Shown here: positions 26,809 through 37,500 of the stretch, piece by piece
Numbering within the stretch: the first letter of the stretch is position 1
Layout: every line of letters begins with the position of its first letter
DNA from: Nakazawaea peltata
Taxonomy: Eukaryota; Ascomycota; Pichiomycetes; Alaninales; Pachysolenaceae
Direction: 5' to 3'
Assembly: GCA_001599355.1 (NCBI GenBank)
Contig: BCGQ01000003.1
Location: 932,468-996,467, forward strand
DNA: 64,000 nucleotides
Made by a program: the position numbers and the translations under genes
Notes under the pieces: model-generated
The model's input: the letters and a program-made list of their open reading frames with translations, nothing else
Databases searched by the model: none
Told to the model about the DNA's origin: nothing

Positions 26809-28871
26809 ATGTCTGGTGAGTAGCTTTAAGGAGGTGTCAATTTTAGCGCCGTTGGAAATCTCAAGTCGATTCACCCGGTTCATCAATACTAACATAATTA
26901 GGTAACTCTGGATTCAGTTTTGGTAATTCTGGTGGTTCTTCCACCTTTTCATTTGGTGGCGCTAACGCGAACAGTTCTACACAAAATAATGCTGGGTCTC
27001 TTTTTGGAAAGAGTACGACTGGGAGTGGGACACTGCCGTCATTTTCATTTGGTCTGAAACCATCGACACCTGGTGGGGCTTCTGGTGCTCCAGGAGCTGG
27101 TTCAAGTGCTGCTCCTGCTTTTAGTTTTGGTCTGAATCCTTCGACTCCTGCTAACACTGGGAGTCTGTCTACTTTTAGTTTTGGTCTGAAACCTGCTGGT
27201 GCTGCTGGTGCTGCTCCTGTTGCTCCTGCTGCTTCTACTCCTGCTAATAATGCTGGACTGTCTACGTTTAGTTTTGGACTGTCTTCTGGTGGTGCTTCAG
27301 CTGCTGCTCCTGCTTCTGCTGCTCCTTCATCTTTCAGCTTCGGTCTGAAACCTTCCACACCAGCTGCATCAACTTCTACTCTGCCCTCATTTAGTTTGGG
27401 TCTGAAACCAGCACTGACTGCTCCTGCTGCTTCTAATCTGCCATCGTTTAGTTTTGGTCTGAAACCAGCACTGGCTGCTCCTGCTGCTTCAGCTACTCCA
27501 TCTGCAGCTGCTCCTACTTCTACTGCTCCATCTTTCAGTTTTGGCGGTCTGAAACCTGCTGAAACTAAACCTGCTGCTGCTGCTGCGGCTCCTTCTTTCA
27601 GTTTCGGCCTGAAACCAACTACACCTGCTGCTGCTCCTGCCGCTACTCCGGCTGCTGCCCCGGCTTCCACCGCTTCATCTTTCAGTTTCGGACTGAAACC
27701 TGCTGAAACTAAACTGCCTGCACCTGCCGCATCTGCTCCGGCTTCTACTTCTTCTGCTCCATCTTTCAGTTTTGGTCTGAAGCCAGCTTCTACTACTTCT
27801 ACTACTCCATCTTTCAGCTTAGGACTGAAACCAGCTGAGTCTAAACCCGCAGAATCTAAACCGGCTTCAATTCCTTCCTTTAGTTTAGGATCAAAACCTG
27901 AAGAAAAGAAAGATGAACTGAAACCTGCTGCTCCTTCTTTTAGTTTTGGTCTGAAACCTGCCGAAACTAAACCTGCTGAATCAAAGCCTGCTGCTCCATC
28001 GTTCAGTTTTGGTGCTAAACCAGAAGAAAAGAAAGATGCTGCTGGTGCCGCTCCTGCTGCTCCTGCTGCCTCTACCGTCCCATCATTCAGTCTTGGAGGG
28101 GCTAAGAAAGAAGAAAAGAAAGATGAATCAAAACCTACTACTGGCTTTTCACTTTCACTGAAACCAGAAGAAAAGAAAGATGGTTCCCTGTCTCTGCTGC
28201 TGCCACTGCTGACTAAAACTTCTGACGTCAAATTACAAAAATTATCCATCAAAAACAAAACTCTCGAAGATTTAATCACAAAATGGTCAAACCAGATGGC
28301 CGTAGCAACAACAACTTTCGAATCTTACTCCAAAAAAATCAATGAATGGGATCAAGTCTTAGTGACATCTGCAGAGAAAATATCTACATTATACTCCGAT
28401 ACTGTTGTGGCAGAACAAACACATAAAAAGATTGAACAAAGTTTAGACTACATTGAGAAACAACAGGAAGAATTGGAGACATTATTAGACTCTTATGAAC
28501 TGCAAGCTGAGAATTTGTTATCATCGTTGACATCTCAACAGCAACTGCCTCTGCCTGCCAAATTGACTTTAGACGGTCTGAACGGTCAAAGCTTATTATC
28601 TAACGATATGATTCGTGAGAAATCTTACCAACAACTGTTATTATTGGACGAGAACTTGGATAACTTAGGTGACAATTTGTCATCCTTGATTTCCGAGATC
28701 AATGACGTCAATTCTACCTTCAACAAGACTTTGATCACAGAATCTAAGCAACAAGATGATGATCAACTTGGAGATCTTATGCAATTATTGAATTCTCATT
28801 TGGAAAGTTTGAAATGGATCGAGGAAAATGAAGCTATGTTGAAACTGAAACTCGAGAATTTGAAAAATTGA
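26809..28871 (+). CDS. NSP1: FG-nucleoporin Nsp1 (one intron)
   Basis: Exon 1 is 26809-26815 (ATG TCT G), exon 2 is 26902-28871; 658 residues. The intron 26816-26901 has GTGAGT, TACTAAC (26887-26893) and TAG. Nsp1 is the central-channel nucleoporin, forming the Nsp1-Nup57-Nup49 and Nsp1-Nup82-Nup159 subcomplexes. The first two thirds are FG repeats (FSFG-x-KP, FSLG); the last 220 residues are the conserved coiled coil (IKNKTLEDLITKWSNQM, KINEWDQVLV, YIEKQQEELETLLDSYE), very close to yeast Nsp1. The x in FSFG-x-KP is CTG in about a dozen repeats and GCT in another, which fits CTG=Ala and matches FSFGAKP of S. cerevisiae. Shorter than the 823-residue S. cerevisiae protein because of fewer repeats. 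A 472-codon antisense frame is a by-product of the repeats. Confidence 0.95.
26816..26901 (+). other. NSP1 intron
   Basis: 86 bases, GTGAGT, TACTAAC at 26887-26893 and ATAATTAG. The first exon carries only seven coding bases; splicing gives MSGNSGFSFGNSGG, a natural FG-repeat start. Confidence 0.9.
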
Positions 28872-29210
28872 GCTCAACTGGCTCATTCTTGTCATTTGTC
28901 ATGTATAATTAAATGAAATATCGGTATTTGGTGTAATGTGCACTACTTTTAAATTGAATTGTTTTACACGACTTTTCTTCTCCACCTTATTTTTGTTCTA
29001 TGTACACGACCTAAAGGTTGCCCCACATTTCGTGCTCAAATTGATTTGAGATAAGTGACGAGTAGTTGATAGTTCATATAAAGGTGAAGTATATGAGATA
29101 TCAATGGCGTGAGGAGGTGAGTTATTGACTTGTTTGTTATTTATTTATTTATTATATCTATTTATTCTTATTTATTATTATTTATTACTATTTATTATTT
29201 ATTGACAACG
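28872..29210. other. Region between NSP1 and the mitochondrial-protein gene
   Basis: 339 bases. The last 80 bases before the next ATG are a run of ATTTATT-type repeats (29136-29203). An open frame through this run back to a TTG at 29130 codes a low-complexity hydrophobic stretch and is unlikely to be translated. Confidence 0.5.
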
Positions 29211-31742
29211 ATGTTGTCCAGATCAGTTCATGGGTATCCCAAGGTTGATGGGTATTCCAGAGTTCATATACACTCCAAATTTAATATTGAGACAAAAAAA
29301 CATGTTATACGAAAATCATTTATCAATTTACAATTTCGTTACAAACATACACGACCTCTGCAGGCAGAGGTACGACCAGGGTTCTATGCTACCCCATCAG
29401 CTTTACTGCTGCAGAATTCGATATCGATGATGCCTAGACCCCAAAATTTGACTGACAAGTTCATATTGAATACTATGGCCAAGGTTCAACAAATGATAGA
29501 GAGAGAATCGGTGCCCAAGCTGAGTTTTTTCACTATTGAAGATCAGGTCATTTCCAATGAAGATTTAATGATTGATAACAGTTTCCTGGTTGCTGAGTTA
29601 CTCAAATTGGATAAATCCCAACTTCCATATTCACTTGCCAAAGAATTAAGCTCCACTTTTGATTCTCATCGGAAATTGGATATCTTGTTAGCTCATAGTT
29701 TGGATCTTTCCATTCCCCCACAGTATTATTTACAGGCGTATTTGAGGGTACGTTATAATGCCAATGAGAGTCAATTGGCTAAGATTATCGATTCTCTTGT
29801 ATATCACAGATGGTACCTGAATGCGGCTCTTATTTTAACAGAGAACAGTTCTAGTCTTGAGCAACTTTTAGACAAGTCTCTTGATGTGGTTAAAACTTTG
29901 GAACAACTTGGTGACTCTGAAATTGGAGTGTATGAGTTTCTCCTGCAAGTTCCAAATGATGCCATATTGCCTCAGATTCTTCGTAATTACGTTTACTCAC
30001 GTTTTGATGATGAGAGATTTGCATATACTAGAAGTCTTAGACGAGTTTTACTGCTTGGCAAAGAGCTTGATTCATGTCTTAAATCTGGAGGGTTTCCTGT
30101 AGATTTGAGGGATCAGAAGAGTACTCCAACGTGGATTCAATTGAAATTATTACTGCTTGAGATGCAGAAATTAAGAGGTTCTTATTTGGGTTCTCATCTT
30201 GGCCTTGATCCGGTAAAATTAAGACTGTTTTTACACCTGAATATTGAAGTTCTTGGCTCTTCTAAAGGTGTCCTTCGCAGATTGATATGGATAATTTCCC
30301 CTAATGGCCAATTAAATGGATCTGAGTTGGATTCAGTGGTGGATATTTTACCCCAAATGCAATTGAACCTGACTGATAAACATGCATTGGTCAGACAGAA
30401 AGCTTTGGGTTCTAATGCCATCACTAAAATTTATGATTGTTTCTCTCTGTTAGATGAAACTACTTGTTCCTCATTGATCGAGCGTCTGTTAGCTATCAAT
30501 GATATGGAGATTGTTTTAAGAATCTTGGGAGAGCATTCGACTTCAGTAAAGTTATCTACAATGGCCAAAATTTTAGTAGCTTTGAGATCTAATCCTGTCC
30601 AATTCAAAGCTGCAATGGCTTATGTCGACAAAAAGCATCATGGATATGTTTTAAATGCTGTAGGTAAACATATCTGTGATGATTATAGATTGGACAGGAA
30701 GAAAGTGACATTCGAGGATATTGTAGAATTGGTTGGTATTTTAAAGCCATTCAAAGTAGACCACAAATCGTATTTGAGTAGAATTTTTGAGAATATCATT
30801 TTAGATGATGAGTTTGTGAAGGAGAACAAGGCCAATTTTGACCAAAATTTGACCAAATTAGCCGGTAGCTCTCGTGTAAATGTAGAAATGTTATGCGATT
30901 GGTGTTCATTGCTTTTTGAAAAGTATGTACTGTCAGGCGATGATATATTCATTCCCAGTGCATTCCATCGCAAGCTCTTAATTCGTATCATGAGAATTCA
31001 AGATGATTCTAGAACTGATTTGATGTTGACTAGATATGGTTCATATTTGAGTATCTTACCGTCTGCGAAAGTGGTTTCCTTAGTAAATGAAGTTATCAAC
31101 TCTTTCCAGAATGAGACTGGAAGAAATGTGGTCAAATATAAAATTTCTACTACAGAAATGGGTAAGGTGATGGTGAGTTATGTTGATAGTGTGATGAATT
31201 TCACAGATCTTTCACTCCCAATTGAAAAAAGATTCCAAAATACCCTTGATACCCTTGATTCTATAAGTCTTAGCACTGATAAGATCCCCAAATCTGATAT
31301 TGGGATTCAGAATGCTATTCTTAAGTCCAACAGTAAACATTTATTAATGCAATTAGTAGTTGAGCTGAATCCTGAAATGGCCACTCAATTGGTTGGTGTT
31401 TGTGATGATACTAGTTTGATTAAAGGCTATCTTTTAGGAGTTATATCGAGTCCCAAATTGTCATCGAATCAAAAGATTCACAGAATTGAGAGGATTTTCC
31501 AATCGAAATTCCTCAAGAAAGGTCATCAATATGTTGGTGATAAAGTTGTGATTTCAATGATGAATTTGGTGATTGAAAAATTGAATGATAATGAGGTGAA
31601 CCGGTTGACTAGTACTCATAAGTTCATGTGGTTATTGAAACAATGCCAGGTTAATGGAATTAGTAAGAAGAGATATAGACAATGGTATAAACAGATGCTG
31701 CAAATGCAGCAACATGGACGGGGATATTGGTCGAGATTGTAA
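29211..31742 (+). CDS. Predicted mitochondrial protein of unknown function
   Basis: 843 residues from ATG 29211; the frame can be extended 27 codons to a TTG through an A/T-rich run, which I do not accept. The first 50 residues (MLSRSVHGYPKVDGYSRVHI, then many Lys/Arg, ending FRYKHTRPL) look like a matrix presequence. The rest is almost entirely predicted helix, with no catalytic motif I recognise. The leucine-rich helical pairs resemble degenerate PPR-type or other helical-repeat proteins that control mitochondrial mRNAs in yeasts (such as Atp22, Pet309 or Aep-type factors). The repeat phase is not clear, so function is not assigned. These factors evolve fast, which would explain the lack of recognisable identity. 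Confidence 0.7.
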   Translation: MLSRSVHGYPKVDGYSRVHIHSKFNIETKKHVIRKSFINLQFRYKHTRPLQAEVRPGFYATPSALLLQNSISMMPRPQNLTDKFILNTMAKVQQMIERESVPKLSFFTIEDQVISNEDLMIDNSFLVAELLKLDKSQLPYSLAKELSSTFDSHRKLDILLAHSLDLSIPPQYYLQAYLRVRYNANESQLAKIIDSLVYHRWYLNAALILTENSSSLEQLLDKSLDVVKTLEQLGDSEIGVYEFLLQVPNDAILPQILRNYVYSRFDDERFAYTRSLRRVLLLGKELDSCLKSGGFPVDLRDQKSTPTWIQLKLLLLEMQKLRGSYLGSHLGLDPVKLRLFLHLNIEVLGSSKGVLRRLIWIISPNGQLNGSELDSVVDILPQMQLNLTDKHALVRQKALGSNAITKIYDCFSLLDETTCSSLIERLLAINDMEIVLRILGEHSTSVKLSTMAKILVALRSNPVQFKAAMAYVDKKHHGYVLNAVGKHICDDYRLDRKKVTFEDIVELVGILKPFKVDHKSYLSRIFENIILDDEFVKENKANFDQNLTKLAGSSRVNVEMLCDWCSLLFEKYVLSGDDIFIPSAFHRKLLIRIMRIQDDSRTDLMLTRYGSYLSILPSAKVVSLVNEVINSFQNETGRNVVKYKISTTEMGKVMVSYVDSVMNFTDLSLPIEKRFQNTLDTLDSISLSTDKIPKSDIGIQNAILKSNSKHLLMQLVVELNPEMATQLVGVCDDTSLIKGYLLGVISSPKLSSNQKIHRIERIFQSKFLKKGHQYVGDKVVISMMNLVIEKLNDNEVNRLTSTHKFMWLLKQCQVNGISKKRYRQWYKQMLQMQQHGRGYWSRL

Positions 31743-32441
31743 TGAATATATTAATGTATTGAATTGATGTAGGAGTGTAGAAGGTTGGAATTTATGAAAG
31801 TAATTGTGTATAATGTACCAAGTATATTTCACGCCCGAGAAATACCCCCAATTGTTCTGCTCTGTATCCCCTTCTATCCCTCTGTACCCCTTTCAATTCT
31901 TTCCTTATTTGGAAATTCTCCTTTTCCACACGACCCCCAGCTCACTACTTTTTCAACCAATGAAATTTTGCTAAAATCAAAACATTTTTCGATTTTGCGT
32001 AAAAAATTTTTTCCTTCGAATAGTACAGAAATCTCTATAGAGGGAAAGTTAGATAGGTAGGTTTTGTATGGAGGAGAGAAGGGGCACAAAAAATACAAGG
32101 CAAATAGAAGGGGCACGAGAAACGGAAGGGGTCGAATAAAAATCTGAATAACCCAATGAATTGAGTCTTATAACTCATCCCTTAATAAATATAAGATACA
32201 CCACCCCTCTCCTCCCCTCTAACCAATCCCCGGCCTTTCATTCCCCATCTTTCTTCAACCCCCATTCCTTCTCCCTCGCCCTAGCCCTGTCTGGGGCCAG
32301 TCTGCGCAACTCCCTCCCTCAATAAAAAGTAAGACGATTAAATTTTTTCCTTCCGTCTTTGACTTTTTTCCAATTATATGTTTATATTAATTGGAGATAA
32401 GTTATAAGAGTCCATTAATAACCTAATCATTTGAAGACATC
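31743..32441. other. COX6 promoter region
   Basis: 699 bases without a gene. Contains three CCAAT boxes (31957-31961, 32153-32157, 32223-32227), candidate sites for the Hap2/3/5 complex that drives respiratory genes, T/A-rich tracts (31966-32020), and a pyrimidine-rich stretch (32195-32320). Confidence 0.5.
31957..32227. promoter_or_regulatory. Three CCAAT boxes upstream of COX6
   Basis: CCAAT at 31957, 32153 and 32223, that is about 485, 290 and 215 bases before the COX6 ATG. COX6 is a classic Hap2/3/4/5 target in S. cerevisiae. CCAAT is short, so three matches in 700 bases is suggestive, not proof. Confidence 0.4.
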
Positions 32442-33132
32442 ATGTTTGCCAACTCTATCCGTTCTATTGTTAGATCCTCTGTCAGAACCAACTTGACCAG
32501 AACTTCTTACAACAACGCCAAGTTGTTGTCTTTGAACAACTCTATAATCAGAAGAAACTACTCTGACCACCATGAGGAGACTTTCGAAGAGTTCACTTCC
32601 AGATACATTAAGGAGTTCGACGAGGCTTACGACTTGTTCGAGGTTCAAGTAAGTACTATTAGAAGAGATTGGGAGTAGAATATATGTGATTATGTGAAAG
32701 GGCGGTCAGCTCAATATGGGGAGTCAATTGGTTTAAATTTCAGTAGTTTTATGTCCCACAAAGACCCAGTTACAGCTTAAGATCAAGGCATATTGTTCAT
32801 TAGGACTATCATTCTCAATGGCGTCAGTTTCACCCATCATATTTATTCTACCCCGCGTTTGATACACCTCCATTACATCATACTAACATTTATAGCGTGT
32901 TTTGAACAACTGTTTCTCATACGATTTGGTCCCAGCTCCAGCTGTCATTGAAAAGGCTTTGAGAGCCTGCAGAAGAGTCAATGACTACGCCACCGCCGTC
33001 AGAGTTTTCGAGGCTTTGAAGTACAAGGTTGAGAACAGCCAACAATACGATGCTTACTTGGAAGAGTTGAAGAGTGTCAGAGAGGAATTGGGTGTCGACT
33101 TAAAGGAGGAATTGTTCCCAGAATCCGCTTAA
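32442..33132 (+). CDS. COX6: Cytochrome c oxidase subunit VI (one intron)
   Basis: Exons 32442-32648 and 32896-33132; 147 residues (148 in S. cerevisiae). The intron 32649-32895 (247 bases) has GTAAGT, TACTAAC (32881-32887) and ATTTATAG. Cox6 is a nuclear-coded subunit of respiratory complex IV on the matrix side, related to mammalian Cox5a. The presequence is Arg/Ser/Asn-rich and ends at about RRNYS. The mature part begins DHHEETFEEF, then EFDEAYDLFEVQ joined by splicing to RVLNNCFSYDLVPAPAVIE and ALKYKVENSQQY, almost colinear with the yeast protein. The codon bias (many TTG, GTC, TCC) suggests strong expression. Confidence 0.97.
32649..32895 (+). other. COX6 intron
   Basis: 247 bases, GTAAGT to TATAG with TACTAAC at 32881-32887. 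Without splicing the frame ends at 32678 after ten unrelated codons. Confidence 0.93.
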
Positions 33133-34556
33133 GCGTCTTTCCAAATATCCACATCATATTACACCAAAACTTAAATTCATCCAACTCACATTCAGTTCTT
33201 ATGGGAAAGAACTTGGACAATAATCGCACCATTTACTTAAGATTTGAAAAAAAGAACAATCACTGATACTTCTTACTTATTTAGAGAGGAGGAGTATCGA
33301 TTTTATTATTATTATTATTTACTTGATCATCTATGGTCATTAGGCTGTTGATGGAGAGTATCATAAGTATTTTTTTGAATTAATATTTATTATTATCATT
33401 AGGTTGTAGTTTGTAAAGAGGTTGTTACGGATAGGTCTTTTGTGTATCACTGCGTGTTGGCTCGAAAGATTATAGTAGAAACTATTTGGCTATACAAGGC
33501 CGCCTCTTGGAGGGTAGACCCCCTTAGTTCTCAAAAGGTTATGATTTGAGGAGCTACATCTTGATAGTTGAGGTCTCGGTAGTTCTGCCACCTTAATTTT
33601 TGTAAGGGGGGGTAAGGGGGGGTAATGTCTTAGGTTTCTTGGAGAATTCAAAGGTCAATTTAAACTGCCAGACAACTTGAATTGACATACTTTCTTAAGC
33701 CCACGTAATACTAAAGAAATGGTTCTTCTACTACTTAGCTGTTACTATAATCTCGAGGAGAAATATAAACATTGACCACCTTAAATACCTAGTATTATCT
33801 TTAATACTGACCGTTATCTTTTGGCTCGATGTCACACATTACTCCAATTCCTCTCTTCCCCTGACTCAATGTACAACCATTTTAAGCTGTCTCGATATAT
33901 AAGATATATCCTCTACAACACTTCTAATTTTAACAACACAATTTACAACAGAACTCCACCAACAATACTAAAAGAGCTAAAAAACACCACACACAACAAC
34001 AAGTCCACCTCCTCTCCAAAAAACTTTACCTCATCTGTTGATCCCTCCAGATCAACTTTACCCCCAATTTAATAATACCCATGGTTTTTCTCCCTATTTT
34101 TTTCACTAACATTTCCCTTTTAGGTTAATTTCCTACCGGTTTTGTGCTTTTCCCTTCGAGATCTCAGCGCTGTCCAAATTCCTTTTTCGCTCAAAAAATG
34201 GCTATTTTAAGGTCGTGCGAGATCTATTAGTCCCAATTGGGAAAGAAATAAACATGGAAATCACCCCCCAATGAGGAACCAAAACATAAACAGTCAGAAA
34301 GAGGGAAAATTGCAAAATTCAGTAGGTCTGATAGATACTGAAGAGTTGAAAGTACCCTTGTACAAAGAGATAGAGACTCGCTGTTCATAATAACCATATA
34401 TAAGAGTCAGGCATTGCCTACGATTTCATTTACATCTTAACCCCCCCTAAGGAAATCAACAAGGGACTTAGTTCAGTTGAATTTTTAAAATAAGAGCAAA
34501 TCAGTGTGGGAACAAGCTTTAACTTATTTTGGAATTGGAACTCATAGAAATTCCTG
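33133..34556. other. Region between COX6 and MYO1, 1.4 kb
   Basis: No gene recognised. Contains (TTA)n-like tracts (33303-33321), two copies of TAAGGGGGGG (33603-33623), a C/A-rich stretch (33950-34060), and TATATAAG near 34397 as a possible MYO1 TATA box. A stretch bounded by TGTTGG and CCAACA (33456-33964) has the shape of a solo LTR but lacks a matching target duplication (see rejected items). Confidence 0.5.
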
Positions 34557-37500
34557 ATGACTTCTAGAGACGAGGATGAAGTGGGCTTCAACGCTCAGAA
34601 ATGGGTCTGGTACCCTGATGAACAGACTTGTTTTAGTAAAGGTACGATTGTGGAGACAGATGGAGGTGCCGATGAGGCAACCGCCAATGCCACAAGCGCC
34701 GATACAACTTTGGTCAAATCAGAGAAAACCGGCTCCACCATAACTATACCAACTGCAGATCTTCAAAAAGTCAACCCACCCAAATTTAACAAATGTGATG
34801 ACATGGCTTCTCTTACCTTCTTGAATGAGCCATCTGTCTTGAACAATTTGAGTTTACGATACCACGATGACTTGATCTACACATATTCCGGATTATTCTT
34901 GGTCGCTATCAATCCTTACAAGGATTTGGATATTTATAATAAGGCTTTCATCAAATTGAATCACCAGCCACTGCTGTTGAATGCCCAAGGTTGTGAGGAA
35001 GTACCTCGTGGGAAACCTCATATCTTTGCAATCACCGAGCAAGCTTTCCAAAACTTAGTCCATAATAGACAGAATCAAAGTATCTTAGTTACGGGTGAAA
35101 GTGGTGCAGGTAAGACTGAGAATACAAAGAAAATCATCCAATACTTAACTTCTATCACCACTATCAATGGGGAAACCGAGTCCGATGAGTTCAATTTCGA
35201 AAAGAAAATCCTCGAAGCTAATCCAATTTTGGAATCATTTGGTAACTCTCAAACTTTAAGAAATAACAATTCCTCCAGATTCGGTAAATTCATCAAGTTG
35301 GAATTCGACCCAAAGTCAAAGAAATTAGTAGGAGCTAACATTGAATGGTATCTTTTGGAGAAATCCAGAGTGGTTCATCACGATCTGAATGAAAGAAATT
35401 ATCATATTTTCTACCAATTACTTCTGGGATTATCAGAGCATGAACTTTCTGCTTTATCATTGGAAAGATCTGCTTCTAAATATGCATACTTAAACAAAGG
35501 TAATACGACTATTCCTGGAGTCGATGACAAGGCTGAGTTTAAACATTTAATTGGGGCCTTGAAGACTGTCAATTTCGAGTTGAAAGAAATAGCCAACTTA
35601 TTCAAAGTTTTGGCCGTCATCTTGTTATTGGGAAATATCGATTTCACCAGTCCAGACTCCGACAAGCAGGCCATGTTATCTGACTCATCCAAGAGTGTTG
35701 TAGATTCCATTTGTAAACTTTTGGAAATGGAAGACAAGCAACTGTTCATCGATAGTTTTATGAAACCGAAAGTGAAGGCCGGTCGTGAATTTGTCACTCA
35801 ACAACGAACTCCAAAGCAAGCCAAATTCGCTATCGACGCCTTAGCCAAATCTTTATATGAGAAGCTCTTTGGTTACATTGTGTCTCGAATTAATGAAACT
35901 TTTATTAAAGATGGAGTTAAAAAATCGGACCAAGTCAATTACATTGGTATTTTGGATATTGCCGGGTTTGAAATCTTTGGGAAGAACTCATTTGAGCAAT
36001 TGTGTATCAACTACACCAACGAGAAGTTACAACAATTCTTCAACCATCATATGTTCGTCTTGGAACAGAATGAGTATTTGAAGGAGAATATCAATTGGAA
36101 GTTTATCGATTTTGGAAATGATTTGATTCCAACTATCGACTTGATAGAGAGTAACCAGAAGGACAAGCTTGGAATTTTCTCGATTTTGAATGAGGAATGT
36201 ATCGTACCAAACTCTTCCGATAATACCTTGTTGGAGAAGTTGATGCTGAATTTAGAGTCGACCGACAAGAAAGCTGTGAAGGAATCGTTGAAATTCAGAC
36301 CGAACAAGAGTCGGTCAGGATTTGTCGTTAAGCATTATGCTGGAGAAGTCGAGTACGATATTGAAGGCTGGCTTGATAAGAATAGAGATCCATTGGGAGA
36401 TGCTCTTGTCGATGTCTTGCACAATAAGACTTCTAATATGTTCATTAAGAGTTTCTACAAGGAAGAGGCCGAGGAGATTTCTATTCTGAGAAGTTCTTTG
36501 TCCAATAATAGTGGTGGTAAGAAGAACTCTATGCTTCGCAGTGTAGCTGCCCGTCATAAGACGCAGTTGAACGATTTGATGACCCAACTTTCAAGCACTA
36601 ATCCTCATTTTGTCAGATGTATATTACCTAACGTTCATAAGAAGCAAGGTGAATGGGACAACTCGTTGATCTTGAACCAATTGAGATGTAATGGTGTGTT
36701 GGAAGGTATTAGAATCGCTAGAGCTGGTTATCCGAACAGAATCGTATTCAAGGAGTTCTTCGAACGGTATAAACTTCTTTGTAAGAACCAGTCGATGTTC
36801 TCGACCAGTTCATATAAGCAGAATTGTGAGCTCATCTTGAGTGATCTCGACTTGGATCCAGAGAACTACAAGGTTGGATCTTCCAAGTTATTCTTCAAGA
36901 ACGGAGTCTTGGCTGACTTAGAGAAGGACAGAGAGCATGTTCTTGGAGATATTATGGTGGGATTCCAATCTCATGCCAGAGGATTCATGAGACGTCGTGT
37001 GATCAAGAAACAGATCGAACGGATCCAAGCTTCTCAAGTTATAGCTGCTAATTTCCATTCCTATAACGATTTGAAGGATGATCCATGGTTCAATTTACTT
37101 GTTCAAATGAAGCCTCTTTTAGATAGTGACGACGCTACAGTTGATCGTAAGATATTCAATGATAAGATACTGAAGTTGAAGGAGGAACTTGAGTCTACAA
37201 AGAAGCTTCATGAACAACTGAAGAATGAGAATGAGAAGTTTAGTAGTCAACTCGGCGATATCAATGACTCTTTGGAGAAGAATAAACTGCTTTTGGACCT
37301 CAAAGAGAAGGAATTGAGTCTGATGAAGAGTAATGAGATCGCTACAGAGAAACAATTACTGAAGATCCAGAAGGATTTGGATGAGAAGGTAGCTCAAAAT
37401 AAGCAATTGACTACTGAGGTAGAGAAAGCTAAGGCTGAACTTAAGTCTGGCGAGTCTACTTTGGAAGTTCTGCAACTGGATAAACTGCTGTTGGAATCCA

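Noticed and set aside
26861-28279. A 472-codon open frame on the minus strand across NSP1
   Set aside because: It is the mirror image of the FG repeats and the Ala/Pro-rich codons; no family similarity, and the plus strand has a complete, well-aligned NSP1 with an intron.
29130-29210. N-terminal hydrophobic extension of the mitochondrial protein
   Set aside because: Begins at TTG and is translated from an ATTTATT-type repeat; the ATG at 29211 gives a proper presequence.
33456-33964. Possible solo LTR bounded by TGTTGG and CCAACA
   Set aside because: Size and ends fit an LTR and an A/T-rich TATA-like stretch lies inside, but the flanking five bases do not match as a target duplication, no second copy is in the window and no element genes are near. 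It stays unproven; a genome search for other copies of the whole stretch would decide.
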